Source of the DNA: Apodospora peruviana
Lineage: Eukaryota > Ascomycota > Sordariomycetes > Sordariales > Lasiosphaeriaceae
Length of the DNA: 64,000 bases
Reading direction: 5' to 3'
Assembly (NCBI GenBank): GCA_033439685.1
Contig: JAUEDM010000002.1
Span: 496,001-560,000 of the forward strand
The position numbers were made by a program, and so were the translations under genes. Shown here piece after piece: positions 46,148 through 58,342 of this stretch. Numbering within the stretch: the stretch's first letter is position 1; each line of letters opens with the position of its first letter. Below the pieces are notes generated by a model. That model saw only the letters and a program-made list of their open reading frames with translations. It did no database searches and was not told the origin of the DNA.

Positions 46148-47957
46148 CGAGATGGTTGTGGGTTGTTCGGACTCGGTAGTAGGATCCGACCTGGGTGGGT
46201 AGTTATACGGATATGCAGACCGGATACTTTGGGTGGTATATCGTGCTGCAGACTGTTGACCCTTTCAAGGCGGCCGCTTTCAAGCAGGAGTGTTATATGA
46301 GGCTAATGCAGTCAGCAACGAAAGAGTTGGAAAGACGACGTAGAGAATGTAGCATTGAAGACTTTGTAGAACGTAGTACAATAAACAGTGGTAGCCGAGG
46401 TTAACCAGATTCCTCCGTATGGAACCACACCTCTAGCTTGGTATACATGTAGCTACTTGGGTGAAACACTAACGCGGAATGGACATGAACCTGACGATCG
46501 TGAAGGTGGACCCGCTCTGAATCTCGCTTGCAAATGCAGTACGGAGCCTGGGGCCTTGGCACATAGATATGTCGTGATACCTACTGGTATTAGTACGTAC
46601 CTACCTGATCTTTCAGACCTTCAGAACGGAAGGACTCTGGATTGTCCATCTGAGTATGTTGTCAAGAACTACATGCAGTCAACAACAGACCCTATCCTTC
46701 ATCTTCATAGTCAGAGAACTTGCTGGCTAGAAGGAATCATGACTCATGAGCACAAAAGGTCTCGACTTTGAACCATCGTGGATAGCATCAGATTAGTGCA
46801 CATGCTTGACGGTTGTCCGTCATTGATGTAAGCAGTAATCATTAAGCGTGGTGAGAGACTCCAATCCCATCGGCCGCGCAAGGATCGGCAAACAGAAATC
46901 CCGAAGGTCCGGGGCGGGAGAGGGTCGGGAGTTTAACTAGATCGATGGGATTGGGATGAAACGGGAACCCCCCCTTCCCGTACCAATACCTCGGCCAACT
47001 TTAAAGCCCTACTATTATGGGGAACTTGCGCAGAAGTTAATGCACCGTAAGGCTGAAATACACGGCCGGCCTAAGTCCGACCTGACATTCAAACCGATTC
47101 TTCACTTTATAATTGAATTCCTGCATGCCTTATCCGGCGGCTATTGACCCGGTGGATAATTTGTATTGTAGGATAGCACTATTACAGGATATAGTTGCCG
47201 TCGATTTCTCGATTCCGATCCCTGGACTTTCAAGTATTATGCCAGGTTAAAACACGCCGTCGCGAATCCGCTTCCGTTGTAAGTCTTGGGAATATTACCG
47301 CCGGGCGGCCGATATAGTTATAGCAACTTCTCTGGGGTTGCAGGATCAGAACCAGAAGGAAGGCGGGTGGATCCGTTCCCCTGATTCTCAAACATTAACA
47401 CACACGATGGATCTGGTACCGTTGGCCTGGGTCGTTCGTTGGCTGCGCCTCTTACAAAATCCTACCCGTAAACCTCCCAATCCAACCTGATATGTAACTA
47501 AAAATGGGCAAAGCGTCGATACTTCCATTTTTCCACTGCCTAAAGTTTGGCAAGCATATTGACAGTCTACTAAAAATCTTTACTACTCGCCAGGAACACG
47601 GCCAGGGGCAGGGCTACAAGGATCGTGCCAAGCCGGAGCGATCAGTTCCCTTGTCCAGCAATGACAGACCTCGATCTCTCTCGACTGCCGCAACTCCTTT
47701 TCATGGGTTGATTTCTCAGGATCGAATCAGAGACTTTCACTTTACTTTCTCTGGGTGAGCGCTATATAATCGAGAGATATCGCTCTCCTTTCATCGTTCT
47801 TCGCAGCATCAACAATAAGCAACTCCATTCAACAACCCCAGCACATTCCAACCCGGGAAAATAGAACTACACAAAAGTAATCATATCGTAGCCAAATATC
47901 CCTCCACATCGTAGCCAAACACATCTAGCTCATCCAGTAAAAGAACATCCACAAAAA
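46148..47957. other. long divergent intergenic region
   Basis: About 1.8 kb with no supported gene. A TATATAA box at 47763-47769 lies about 190 bp before the ATG of the secreted protein at 47958. Confidence 0.5.
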
Positions 47958-48479
47958 ATGCCTTCTCTCAACCGCCTCGTCTCCCTCGCCGCCATGGCTG
48001 CTCTCGCCATGAATGCCAACAGCCTAGTCGTCCCCTCCGCCAGCAGTGGCACGGTCGAAGTCAGAAGCGTAGATAACATCGCGGACATCGTAGCCAAGCT
48101 CCGTCTGCCCTCCACGACGACCGACAAGCGCGCCGAGGCCGCCACGGAGAGCGAAATCGAATGCGACCCAGTGGGGGAACACGATACACCAGCCAAGATC
48201 GCGGATAACAAGCAGGCCACCGAGATGCTCGCCGCCTACTGTGGTAAAGGCAAGAAGATCCCCGCCGACCAGTACGCCTTCGGCATTTTCGGTACCGCCG
48301 TGGTGTTCGTGGTGAATCTCACAGAGAAAGAGCTCGAGTGTACCGCGGCCAAGGTCAACGCGCTCGACGCGGCTTACAGCAAGAAGTGCGACGGCGCGAC
48401 GAAGAAGGTGGTCACCCCTGCCCATCAGAAGGTTATCGAGAATAAGCTTATCTATGGTCGGGAAGGTTTTAGTATCTAG
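47958..48479 (+). CDS. small secreted protein with Kex2-type processing site
   Basis: One exon, 173 codons. Residues 1-22 (MPSLNRLVSLAAMAALAMNA) form a signal peptide. A propeptide-like stretch ends in a dibasic TTTDKR site near residue 58, the cut site of the Golgi protease Kex2, followed by AEAATESE. The mature part of about 115 residues has four cysteines (IECDP, AAYCGKG, LECTAAK, KKCDGA). The spacing with a hydrophobic central FGTAVVFVVNL is reminiscent of Ecp2/Hce2-type secreted proteins, but this is a weak resemblance. An effector or antimicrobial role is possible and untested. A TATA box stands upstream. Confidence 0.75.
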   Translation: MPSLNRLVSLAAMAALAMNANSLVVPSASSGTVEVRSVDNIADIVAKLRLPSTTTDKRAEAATESEIECDPVGEHDTPAKIADNKQATEMLAAYCGKGKKIPADQYAFGIFGTAVVFVVNLTEKELECTAAKVNALDAAYSKKCDGATKKVVTPAHQKVIENKLIYGREGFSI

Positions 48480-48815
48480 GTGGTAATTATTAAGAAGTGT
48501 ATAAGGAAGAACGAAGGAGCCTCACTTTTGCTATTCTTATTGGCATAAATCGAGGTAGATAGGCTATTGCCAACTGGCTTGGAATAGTAATAAATAACCA
48601 GAGAGGCGCCGGGTTCTTCCAGCAGGGCTGGTACTGGTATTTATGGCTCGTTTAGACCGGCGGATGAAATAGTAGACTCAGGCTGTAAACCTAGAAATGA
48701 TCCTAGTAGAATATCAGTCTCAATGTTAATGTTGGTTGACAATTTCCTACACGTCCTCCTTCTTATACTTTTCCAGTAAATTTCAAGGCCCCTGTCATGG
48801 CCAAAAACTTCTCTC

Positions 48816-51800
48816 TCAGGTCGGCCAAAAAAGGCTGTCGGTGATTCTCGCTCCGTGCTCGACCAGCATTTGAATAATGACGTGCCGTTCAATGCACCAC
48901 GTTGATGTTTCCACCTCGGCGGCGAGATAAAGGGCTCCTTTCCTCTCCCAATCGAGCATGTTAACGTTGGTGCCGCGGCCGAGCAGGTATTCTACGGCAT
49001 CGAGTCTACCATGCTTGGCCGCTACCAGCAAGGGAGTCCGCCCCGGCCGAGGCGAGGTGCTCTCGATGTTCATGGCGCACGTCTCGATCAAATAGCGGAG
49101 CCCGTCAACGTTGCCGGTCTCGGCCGCCCTAAGCATGAGGCCTGTTTTATCGTCATATGTTATTTCGTGGGGTGAAGAGTAGGTTTGGAGCTGCTTCAGC
49201 ACTGCGATCGTTCCAAGCGGGCTCATGGAGGCGTAACTTGCACCACTGACGGCGGCCCTGGTGGCTTCAGTACCATCTTTTTCCTGCTCACGGAGACAGG
49301 CAAGGGCACTCTGGCCGAGAAGAGACAGTTCGGTGACGGCCACTTTTTCTTGTCCATCCTGGGACACTGCCGTGCGAAAGAGGTCCGCCCGAAGTAGCGT
49401 CATTAGTTCGTAGTGGAGAAGAGCTCGTATAAACACGAACCGACTCCTCATCCGGCCGCCCGCGGGCTCGGAGAAAAAGTAGAATGCTGGTCGTCGCGCT
49501 GTGCTCCAACCAGGCGTTGAGATCGGTTTTTGGGAAGCGAGTGAGGAGATATTCAGCATCATTTGGATACAGTTTAAGACCCTCCTCGTAGTTGAGAGCC
49601 GACAACAAATCGCTTCTGCGGTCGTCCAAGACGGTGATAAGCTGGGGCTCGCGAGAACAAAGGGTCTTTATCAGTCCGTCCCTGCCAAAGGTCAACGTTA
49701 TATCTGGAAATATCACCTTGTGAGCAACATGGTCTAATACGGAGTCGATATAGGAGTGGAGTATCGTTTTCCCTGAGGAATCCTTGATGGTCGAATCCGC
49801 GCCATGGTCCAGGAGATTAACGATGCCTTGAGTCCAGGCAAAGTTGGATGTTCCTCTACATCCGCCCAGAACCAAATTGTGCAGCAGTGTGCGGCCTTGG
49901 TCATCCTTCGCGTCTATGCCGCCAAAGAAGATGTCAACGAGAGTCATCCCCCCTACCGGCTGAGTGGCAGATTGCTTGAAAGCTATACGTAGTGTATCAT
50001 CCCGAAAAGTTCATCCGTGGTCTTCAGTAGCTGCTCCAGCCAGCCACCCTATTCAGCGTATTTTACATGTGGGTAGGATCATTGCGGAATGGACGCTCGC
50101 TCCACGTTTCAGGGACCATGTCTAACAACACCCACACCGTTCTCGCCAGTTCCTCGGGGACAAGGTTATTCAAAGTAGAAACTGAGAAGTCGGGCGCGTC
50201 TATGACATCGTTCAGGGCCGTCCTTAGGACGGACTCGGCTGCTTCCCATCGCGTGGTGGCTCCGCGATGGACCGCCGCGGCGACGACTCCATAGTGTCCC
50301 CGGCGGCACGCAAGGCAGATTGCCGTAAGCCCCTCCTTCGTCGTATCATCCATCTTCAGGGAGGTCTTATCCAAGAGGTAGGCGAGCATCTGGACATGGC
50401 CTTCCTGTGCCGCGATATGAATTGGCTGCTGGCCATCCCAGTCGAAATTGTTGAAATGCCCGTGGGTGTTCAGCCATTCCACACTCGGGGGCGCACCCAT
50501 ACGGACAGTGGTGTGAGTTGCCCAGAGAAGACCGCCGCTATTCCAATCAAGATTGGCGCTTGGAAGCTGAGCAAGAAATTCCATGGTGCGAATACTCCCG
50601 TGTCTCAGGGTGGCCAGGAACGTCTCACTGTCCAGGTAGCCGTAGCCTTCAAATAGCTCGACGATCGCGACATTGTAAAGTCCAGCTGCCTCGTCGGCCG
50701 GTCTAGGATGTGCAGCAACTGTCCCGGTTGGTCAGAGAACACTCCCATGAGATACTTGGCCGCCTCAACATGCCCGTAAAAAGTCGCTGTGTGTAACGCA
50801 CCGCCCCTACACCTGCCATCCTTGACAGTGGAAGCGGCAGTACGAACTTGCCAGTCTCACACAGAAGTTTCAGTATCGGGACCACACCAGCTGCAGCTGC
50901 TGTATCAAGCACTGACGCTCCGTTCTGTTCCCCAAACTGTTGAGTAACTTTGGGAACAAGGTGGGAAACTAGACCTTCCAGTCCGAGCTCGCAGGCGAAT
51001 TGAAGTAAAGACTGCTGACGGTACTCATTTAAGGCGGCTTTAAAGTGCCAGAACCAGTCTCGGATGAGTTCACCTGGCGGCTCATCCAGAGTCTTAGCCA
51101 TTTCGGCGAAGAATCTGGCATTGTGTGTGGGGTTAAGTCGCGCGTGCTCAAAGATGTTCTCGGCCGCGTATGAGAAGAATGGGACCCTTGAACGGATCAT
51201 GTCGAAGTGTGAGGGGGTGTTTATTACAGAAGTCGAAGGTACGGAACCTTGAAGATAGGAAAAACATTGATTACAGAAAACTTCATGGGCAAGGGCGATA
51301 TGATAGGCCGGGTCATGGATGGAACGCCGCATGGCTTGGAATGACGGCGGTGCGTTGCGTGAGGAGCTATACATCTCATCCAACAATGACGGCGGTGCGG
51401 CGCGTGAGCGGCTGTACATCCCATCCAACAGCCACTGGGGAACAGCTTCATAAGCCGTCAGGTATTTTGTCGCGCGGTACCATGGACCAAATCGAAGGCT
51501 GTCGCGCCTGATGGGGTCTGGGTTGCCTTCAGAAGCGTCCCGATAATTGCTTGAATTCCCCCGTCGCCCACGACATCGAAACATGCGTGTTTGAGGTCGC
51601 CCTCTAAATATCGCCGCCCCAATACAGAGGGGTCAGCTGCCAAAGCAATGGCGCAGGACAATTCCTCCTCGGTAAGATGGCGTAGTCCGAACGTCATCCA
51701 CCGGAGCAGATTCGACACGGTGTTCCGGTGTTGCATGTTAATGCTGTCCAGCGCTTTGTGATAGTTGGACTGAATCTCAGGTGGTATCTTCTCGTGTTCG

Positions 51801-53990
51801 GCCATATACTCCTCGTCGTATCCCGAAGCAGAACGTAGCGATGCCATGGACAGCTACGGAAGGAGATACATGCCTTCGCTCTTGTTGTAGAGCAACCAAA
51901 TGATGTACTCTTTCTTGTGTCTCAACCCAGGCCTCCGTAAGCAGAGCTCCTCCACCTTCTGCTCAACAAAGTCCCTAACCGCTTGTTCATGGCCAGGCTC
52001 CGTGTCAACCTCTAAATCCACCAGGCACTCTGCTAGGGGAGCCCACGTCCGTAGAGTTGAGAGAGTGTCCTGGCGGCGGCCGAGAAAAAAAAACTTGATC
52101 GTCTTTTGCTCAGCAGCGAGGATCGACTCCACAGAGCCCAGAAACTGATCAAATGTGCTGTTGCATTCATTAATACCGTCGATGATTTACAAAGATCTCG
52201 TAGAGATGATGCGTTTTGCCAGCGTCTCAAACTCCTGCTGAAGCCGATACTCGGACCACGTGTGCCGCTGGTAAGGCCTCGTCCTTGATCTCATTTCTTG
52301 AATATTGGAAGGATCGCACACAGCGAGTTGTCTCAGAAGACATGTCCATGCCGAGGCAGCCGTATTTCTACTCTGTTCCACGAACTAGAAGAAAAACACC
52401 GGACGGTCAAGGCCGCTGTTGAAGCATGACCGATACAGGTGGGCAGCCATGGTGGATTTCCCAGACCTCGGCTTCCCGAGGATATGGAGGATATGAAGCC
52501 TAGTTAATTTTTGCAGGGATATCAATAGTGGATGTTGGGCGATCCAGTCACAAGAGCTGCTGAAGGGGGCTCTGGTCTTTTGCAAACACTCTTCGACATC
52601 CACCCCAGGAATAGACGCCAGACATGTCCCGTTCTCGCTCGATAGGACTTTGCTTTCGTGTTAGTTCAAAAATCACTTGATGAATCAGGAGTATGTACTC
52701 ACCATAAACCTTTCGCTACGGAATAAGACGCTTTATAGCGTTCCACGCTATCTCAAAACGCAGGTCCCCGGGTCCATCAAATCGACAGATCTCCCTATGA
52801 TCTCCTGAAATTGGCAGTGATTCTTCTTGCGTGACATTCATTGTTGCAGAGTCCTTTGTGACCACCTGATTCATCAGGAAAAGGTCAGTTTATCCGAGCG
52901 GACTGGTAATCCTATTGAGGGATAGCCACTCACCAGTCGAACGCCCCCAATCTTGTTCTCTTCGTAAAATCTTTTGATCGAGTAGTTGAAGCTGCCCACG
53001 AGAGCGACAAAGTCCTGTGAGATTTCATACAACGTTTGGTTGTTTTTTCGTCAGAGCAGAGAGCAGATGCCTCTTATCGAGAAATTGGGCAATGCTCGCA
53101 ATCGCCGCGCCGAAATCAGTGATTGAAGCGCCGCGGTGAGACGTGCCAAAGAAAACCTACAGTAGGCACATCAATCAGAAAGAGAAGGTAGCAACTTGTG
53201 CTGACGTCAATTCACCAAAAGACCTACCAATCCCACTGTGCTTGACAGGATATTTTTGTATCCGTCATTGATACGGGCGATCTATAGCGCCTGTCCATAG
53301 GTCGTCAGCTTGAAGTTCATCTCATGCTCCAGGAAACAGCTTAAGGTACCTTCTTCATCACAATACCTCCGAGGCTATGACACACAAAGATAAGTGGTCT
53401 TTACGGTTCCTACATTTGAAGCTGTCAGCAGACTCCTTCGTCCCGTGGCTATCAAAAGCTAAAGACTCACATCATCGTGTTTCCGCTGATCACGAAGTGT
53501 TGATAGGAGCGAGACTGCAAAGTCTCTGTTTTGCAGCGAAGAAGAACTAAAGAAGTTGTTCGCGTTGTACCCAAAACGTCATGACCGACACATGGGTAGC
53601 TTCTGCAGCAACAGGTCCCGCGGCCAAAACACACTTCTTTCGGTTGTCCAGGTCTTGACTCGGTCACCGTTGAGTCCATGCACAAAGACAACACTATAGA
53701 GAGTGGATGTGTTAGACAATTATATCAACAATCCAGACACAACCATGCGATGGTGAAGAGATTTAGACTCACTCAGCCTGAGGGCGGCCATCCAGTCCAA
53801 ACCCTGAAGGTCCGTCTCCTGCCCACAGGATACTGAGGCCGTGCCCGCCTAGAGACTCGAGGGAATCCATTCGAGTAGGTCCGTGATGCAGGGATGCCAT
53901 AGACGCAACGCTGTTCAAACCGATTCCCCAGTCCGCCTAGGCAACTATCGTCGTAATTAGCTGCCGGGTGGATGAAGAACACCACTCAAA
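48816..53990 (-). pseudogene. NLR gene: alpha/beta-hydrolase, NACHT, ankyrin; decayed
   Basis: Read on the minus strand, MDSLESLGGHGLSILWAG (53.9 kb) splices to VVFVHGLNGDRVKTW, then RPLIFVCHSLGGIVMKK, ARINDGYKNILSSTVGL and VFFGTSHRGASITDFGAAI. This is the hydrolase domain often found at the N terminus of fungal NLRs. SISGDHREICRF-like linker sequence follows, then HILGKPRSGKSTMAAHLY (Walker A, 52.5 kb), IIDGINEC (Walker B) and the winged-helix region. Ankyrin-type repeats fill 51.0-48.8 kb (QPIHIAAQEGHVQMLAYLLD, TPLLVAAKHGRLDAVEYLL). In-frame stops lie at 53282, 52385, 52187 and 51854. Frame breaks occur near 53.6 kb, at an A-run near 53.05 kb, near 50.8 kb and near 49.5 kb. With this many lesions it cannot encode the full protein. 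Confidence 0.85.
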
Positions 53991-54552
53991 AAGAAGGTCG
54001 GGCGAAAAAGGTGAACTGCGGGATTTGTTTGTGGCTATGCTCAGGCTCCAAGGCATCTACATTCGACTTACAGAGCCTCACCTTCATTCCAGCTGCTAGT
54101 TGCACCGCTCACGCTGTTAGCGCCCCAGCGACGAAATGGGTGCGGCGACTAACAGCACTCAGGTAGACCCAAACTCAAACTGGCCCAATAGTAGAGACGC
54201 TGCTTATCGTAAACCCAACCCCTGCTTTCAGCAGTCACGACGGTAGTCTTGACAATAACATCCTCATCTTCAACCACTACAAATATGTGTGTGTGCGCGT
54301 TTGTAACCGTGAGCTTTGTGGTGGTGGATTGAACTCGGCTTGTGTGTGCTTCTGTCAACGTCGTTGTTGGTGGATTGAACTGGGCTTGCGTGCGTGTGTG
54401 GTCGTCTGGTACGATCGCGTGGTCGTCGTCGTCGTTAATCGTAATAGGTTAGCTATTGTAAATAGGGTGTTAGCTAAGTTGTTTAATCGACGGTTGATGA
54501 ATGGGTGGCTGGTTGATGGATGGATGATTGTCGAAGTTGACGATGTTTGTTG

Positions 54553-54752
54553 AATGGGGAAGAGTTTTGACGATGACGATTGGAATCGACGAAGTCCTTT
54601 TGTGGGCGGCAGGGTGAGCAGTGTGACTGGAAGGCAACAAGGACCCTGGGTTTGGAAGTTAAGAAGGACCACCTAGGGCTCCTTCCAATTGTAAATAGCT
54701 TCAAGATGCCAAGCCACGGAATGATGCAACTAAGTGGACCTTGGTCTTGGGA
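54553..54752. repeat. dispersed conserved module, copy 2
   Basis: Matches copy 1 at 29890-30050. Minus-strand reading gives QDQGPLSCIIPWLGILKLFT here, and further on TLPPTKGLRR (TLLPTEGLRR in copy 1). It lies about 560 bp upstream of the N terminus of the hydrolase/NACHT relic, in the same relative orientation as copy 1 to the HET relic. Confidence 0.75.
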
Positions 54753-55022
54753 ATCGAACGTTCTTTGGGCTCGAATGAGCTCATCAAATTACTCGGACAC
54801 GTTGCTACTAGCCATTATACCAGAATTTCGTCTCTTTTCTTATTTTTTGCGCTGTCCCAGACCTGAATGTTGCCTGTCTAAGTGTTTCGAAAGACTCACA
54901 AAGGTATGATGTGGTGAAAGTCATAGACATGTCAACGATTACTCTCCATAAATCTATGTATTTACAACCCCATTTCAGAGGCCGTAACCACATCAATGCC
55001 TGTAGCTACTGCTCTAAACAAA

Positions 55023-55565
55023 TCACGCAGCCAACCCGTCCGCCAACATGGCATCTATCAACAAGCAGTGCCGATTCCCATTTGTCTCGCTCCACTCATT
55101 ATCGTAATTCAGCCCGTAAGGCCAGATGTGCCCGCCGCCGCAGTTGATCTTTGCACTGCTGCCATCCCACGACTGCAACAGCTTTGTCGCTGACGGCCAG
55201 TTGTTAGCCGCACAGCGCGTGTCGAACGCCTTGGTCTGGCCGATGCCCAGCGTGTGCGCGATTTCGTGCAGCGCCGTGCGCTCGTTCATGTAGGACCGGC
55301 TGGACCCGAACCGGATGTTGCCATTGAAGTTGCCATCGGCCGTCTGCACGCCTGGCACGTACTGCGCCGTGATGCTTTTCGTTGGGCGGGTGGTAAGCTT
55401 GTTGTACCGCGCTGCGGCAGCCGTTAAAGCGGCCTCGATGCGCGCGTAGGCGTCCGCTTGGTCGCTTGTCGGGTTGGCGGCTTTTTGGACCTTGAAGGTG
55501 ATTGCTGCCGCGGCGGTGCTGGCGTACAGACAGGCCGTCGCCAGGGCGAGGAGTTTGAGGCGCAT
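55023..55565 (-). CDS. secreted zincin-like metalloprotease
   Basis: One exon, 180 codons. MRLKLLALATACLYASTAAA is a signal peptide. ALHEIAHTLGIGQTKAFDTRC near residue 110 carries HExxH, which binds zinc and supplies the catalytic glutamate. The metzincin third ligand (His/Asp at HExxHxxGxxH) is Gln here, so the third ligand must differ. Three cysteines and the ending GGGHIWPYGLNYDNEWSE fit a known group of short secreted fungal and bacterial proteins with this HExxH. Substrate is unknown. A TATA-like ATATATA lies at 55661-55668, about 100 bp upstream. Confidence 0.8.
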   Translation of the reverse strand: MRLKLLALATACLYASTAAAAITFKVQKAANPTSDQADAYARIEAALTAAAARYNKLTTRPTKSITAQYVPGVQTADGNFNGNIRFGSSRSYMNERTALHEIAHTLGIGQTKAFDTRCAANNWPSATKLLQSWDGSSAKINCGGGHIWPYGLNYDNEWSETNGNRHCLLIDAMLADGLAA

Positions 55566-56963
55566 TGTGAATTACCTGGATTATTACTTTGGGGAGTAGT
55601 TGGCGATCACTGATAAGGTTGTTAAAGTGGTGCGGTCGAGATAGTTAAATCCATCGCGGCATATATACATCCTTCCTAACCTGGATCATAAACCCGTGAT
55701 TTTAATTACTTCGCGTGGTGTTATTGCGGAAATATACTCGCCGAATCTGGGGTTGGATTTATCCAGCCAAGTTATTATGATCGAGCCGCAGATTGGTGGA
55801 AGCTTGATAGCAACTTTGCCAATGTTCCATTAGGCAAATTGATTTCCCGGACTGCTTCCGAGGGGAAACCCTGCCGAATGAAACATCATAACTGGTAGCC
55901 GAGATTCGAATATCAGTGGTGAAATGACTCTCAACAGAAGGAAGCGTGGACATGGAAGAAGTTGATTCATGTCACGTCGGTACCTGGTATTAATGCTGCG
56001 CAACATGTTGTAATGGAGTTGGTAGGCGGGCATAATTGTAAGACTGGTGCAAAGTGAGGAACTAGAAAGCGTCAGTGTTGTGCAGGCTGGTTTGGATCCA
56101 CGGCGCGTCGAAGTATCGTACGCGCGTGAGGGTTTGCTAGACTCGGAGCATGAGATCGGTGCCTTGTCCGACTTGGGCTTTTCGTGCGGGCAGGGAGGTT
56201 GATATGGACCCCATCGGCCATGTTGGAGATAAAAGTAGGTGTAAGATTTGGGTCCATCCCTGCTTCATAAGGACCCATCAAATGTGTCCTTCCTCATTCA
56301 GAGCCATCAATGCTTTGCTTTGCTGCCTTCGCTGAAGCCGCCTGTGAGGGACTGGTCCGAGGCCGGAGCAAATGGCCGCAGTCCGGCGAGAGCAGTGTGA
56401 GATGGGGTGAGGTTAGCAATATTATGGGTAGTTCCAAGATCCAGAACCTTTACCTGCCATGTCACGGTATGCACCGCTAATGGTTCATGATGTTGCGGGT
56501 TCTTTCGTTCAGCCTTGGGCGAGCAGCCTGCTCGTTAACCACAGCCAGCCAAAGCTCGATTCTGGACCAGTAAACCACAACTACTATATTATTTATGGAA
56601 TATAGATGCCAACTTCACGATTAGATATGAGGAGGGAGAGTCATTGGAAGAAGCTGACGGGACTTCGGGGCCCCTCGTGGGTGAAATTTTGCAAGCCATT
56701 GGATCAGATGAAACCCACATTAGGCATCCATATCAACTTGATAGTCTGTGAAATTGAGTATTTGCCATGATTATAAACAATAATCAGTGCTTGTCGTGCA
56801 ATCCGGTACTAAGGCCTACAGAAAGGGCTGACACGCGGGCCAAGGTTGCGCAAAGCTGTTCGCTTCAATCTGTAAGCAACCGCACCGCTACCGACGGGAG
56901 TCACAATCACCCTTATTTCAGTCATAATTACAGCCAGCACACCACCGAATAGGCAGTAAACAC
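55566..56963. other. intergenic, no gene seen
   Basis: About 1.4 kb between the zincin and tRNA-Trp. No motif-bearing frame was found. Confidence 0.5.
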
Positions 56964-57035
56964 GGCCTCGTGGCGCAATAGGAGCGCGTCCGACTCCAGA
57001 TCGGAAGGTTGTCCGTGCAAGTCGGGCCGGGGTCA
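56964..57035 (+). tRNA. tRNA-Trp (anticodon CCA)
   Basis: Acceptor stem GGCCTCG pairs with CGGGGTC, then discriminator A. The anticodon stem TCCGA/TCGGA encloses loop CTCCAGA, giving CCA. The T stem GTCCG/CGGGC encloses TGCAAGT, where the usual loop starts TTC, so the B box is not consensus. The D arm GCGCAATAGGAGCGC lacks the usual GGT. There is no intron. It may be a weakly transcribed or degenerate copy. Confidence 0.75.
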
Positions 57036-57047
57036 TTTCTTTTTCCA
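57036..57047 (+). terminator. RNA polymerase III terminator
   Basis: TTTCTTTTTCC follows the tRNA-Trp 3' end directly. Confidence 0.65.
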
Positions 57048-58342
57048 TTTTGGCGCTTTTATCGCCCTGGGTGTCACTGTCGTTGGAAAGAGCAGTGGCA
57101 GATAGGGTAGTAGCCCTTAAGAATGCTGAGTTATTGATGTTGAAGTCTGGTATAAAGCGAAGGAATGCGAAAGGACTTGTGGTAGTTACTAGGGATAAAG
57201 GAAGGAGGAGACTTCCAGGTCGGCTGTCAACGCGGCTGAGATGGAAGGAAGGACCGACCGGGGCGGAGCGTTTTCGCTTTGCAACGGTTTAAAGAGAAGA
57301 ATCGACTTGGCCGGAGCCGAGTCCGCGATAAGATTCCGAGATAACGGATAGGATCATAATTAATCGTGCTGGTTAAAGTTGTTCTAACTCTTTCTCAAAA
57401 GAAAGCATGGGAAATTGGACAGGCTACTTTTCTAAAACGTCAAGCACAAACGGCAGTGAGTACGATTCGGAACATGTGATTCACCGGCATCCCCAGCTTG
57501 ACTTTAGATCGAACCTCCGCAGGTGGTATATATGCTTCCTCAAACACTGTCCCTTCCAACATCAGAGGCTCCAGCAATGGACGCGTCAAGTCAACTTGGC
57601 GCAGCGGTCATTCGCTTCACTTCGTAGGTCCAATAACCTTCTACCGGATAGAACCCTACCCCAGTAGATGTGCCAAAAGCCAGTGTCGTAAGTTCGAAGC
57701 ACCTTTGATGCACTTATTTTTTTCCTTTTTCCTCTTTTTCTATCCACTTGAACTCCCGCATACGGTTATATAGTCGCTCGCCTTTAACGTGGTGCAACCG
57801 GTATCCAAAGGGTTAGCTTAATAAACAAATCCAAAGAGGTGCGCAATCACTGACCGTCAGATCAATCATCAAACCGATACCCCGAGTTGGCAGCCGTGCT
57901 TTTGGTTCGCGATGGTCGCGCTGACATATTCTCGGCAACAAGGCTGATGACGTGATCCACCACCCTACGATTAGCAAATCATCAACTAATTCCGACAACA
58001 ACAGCGCACCTACAACGAACACCTGATAACAAATGCCCTCGTTCTATGGTAAAGCTCAAGTCATCTCCGTCTGGTCATGGTACATGTCTTGAGACCGGAT
58101 AACGATGTCGTGGTACAGCACCGCAACACATAGTGGTGCGAGCATCTAACGCCAAATTCACATGGTCATGTGTCATAAGTTTTGCTATTCGTCCATAGTA
58201 TAACTCGAGCTAAGAACTTAAAGGTTCGCGACTTAGACATAGATAGTTCTCCCATCCCTCAAAGAAATACCATGGAACATGTGCCTCCTTTTCCTGCCTT
58301 TCCCTCCATGCAAATCCCACACAAACTCAATCAAGTCAAAGA
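57048..58342. other. intergenic, no supported gene
   Basis: A frame at 57050-57292 is open but has no convincing motif. A TTTTTTTCC run lies near 57717. Otherwise nothing is recognised. Confidence 0.5.

Noticed and set aside
57050..57292. Open frame of 80 codons that faintly recalls a transposase C terminus
   Set aside because: No start context or further domain; similarity is too weak to name.
57594..57720. Box A-like TGGCGCAGCGG and box B-like GTTCGAAGC followed by a T-run, suggesting an RNA polymerase III gene
   Set aside because: No T stem forms around TTCGAAG, and the spacing of the acceptor candidate is six nucleotides too long.
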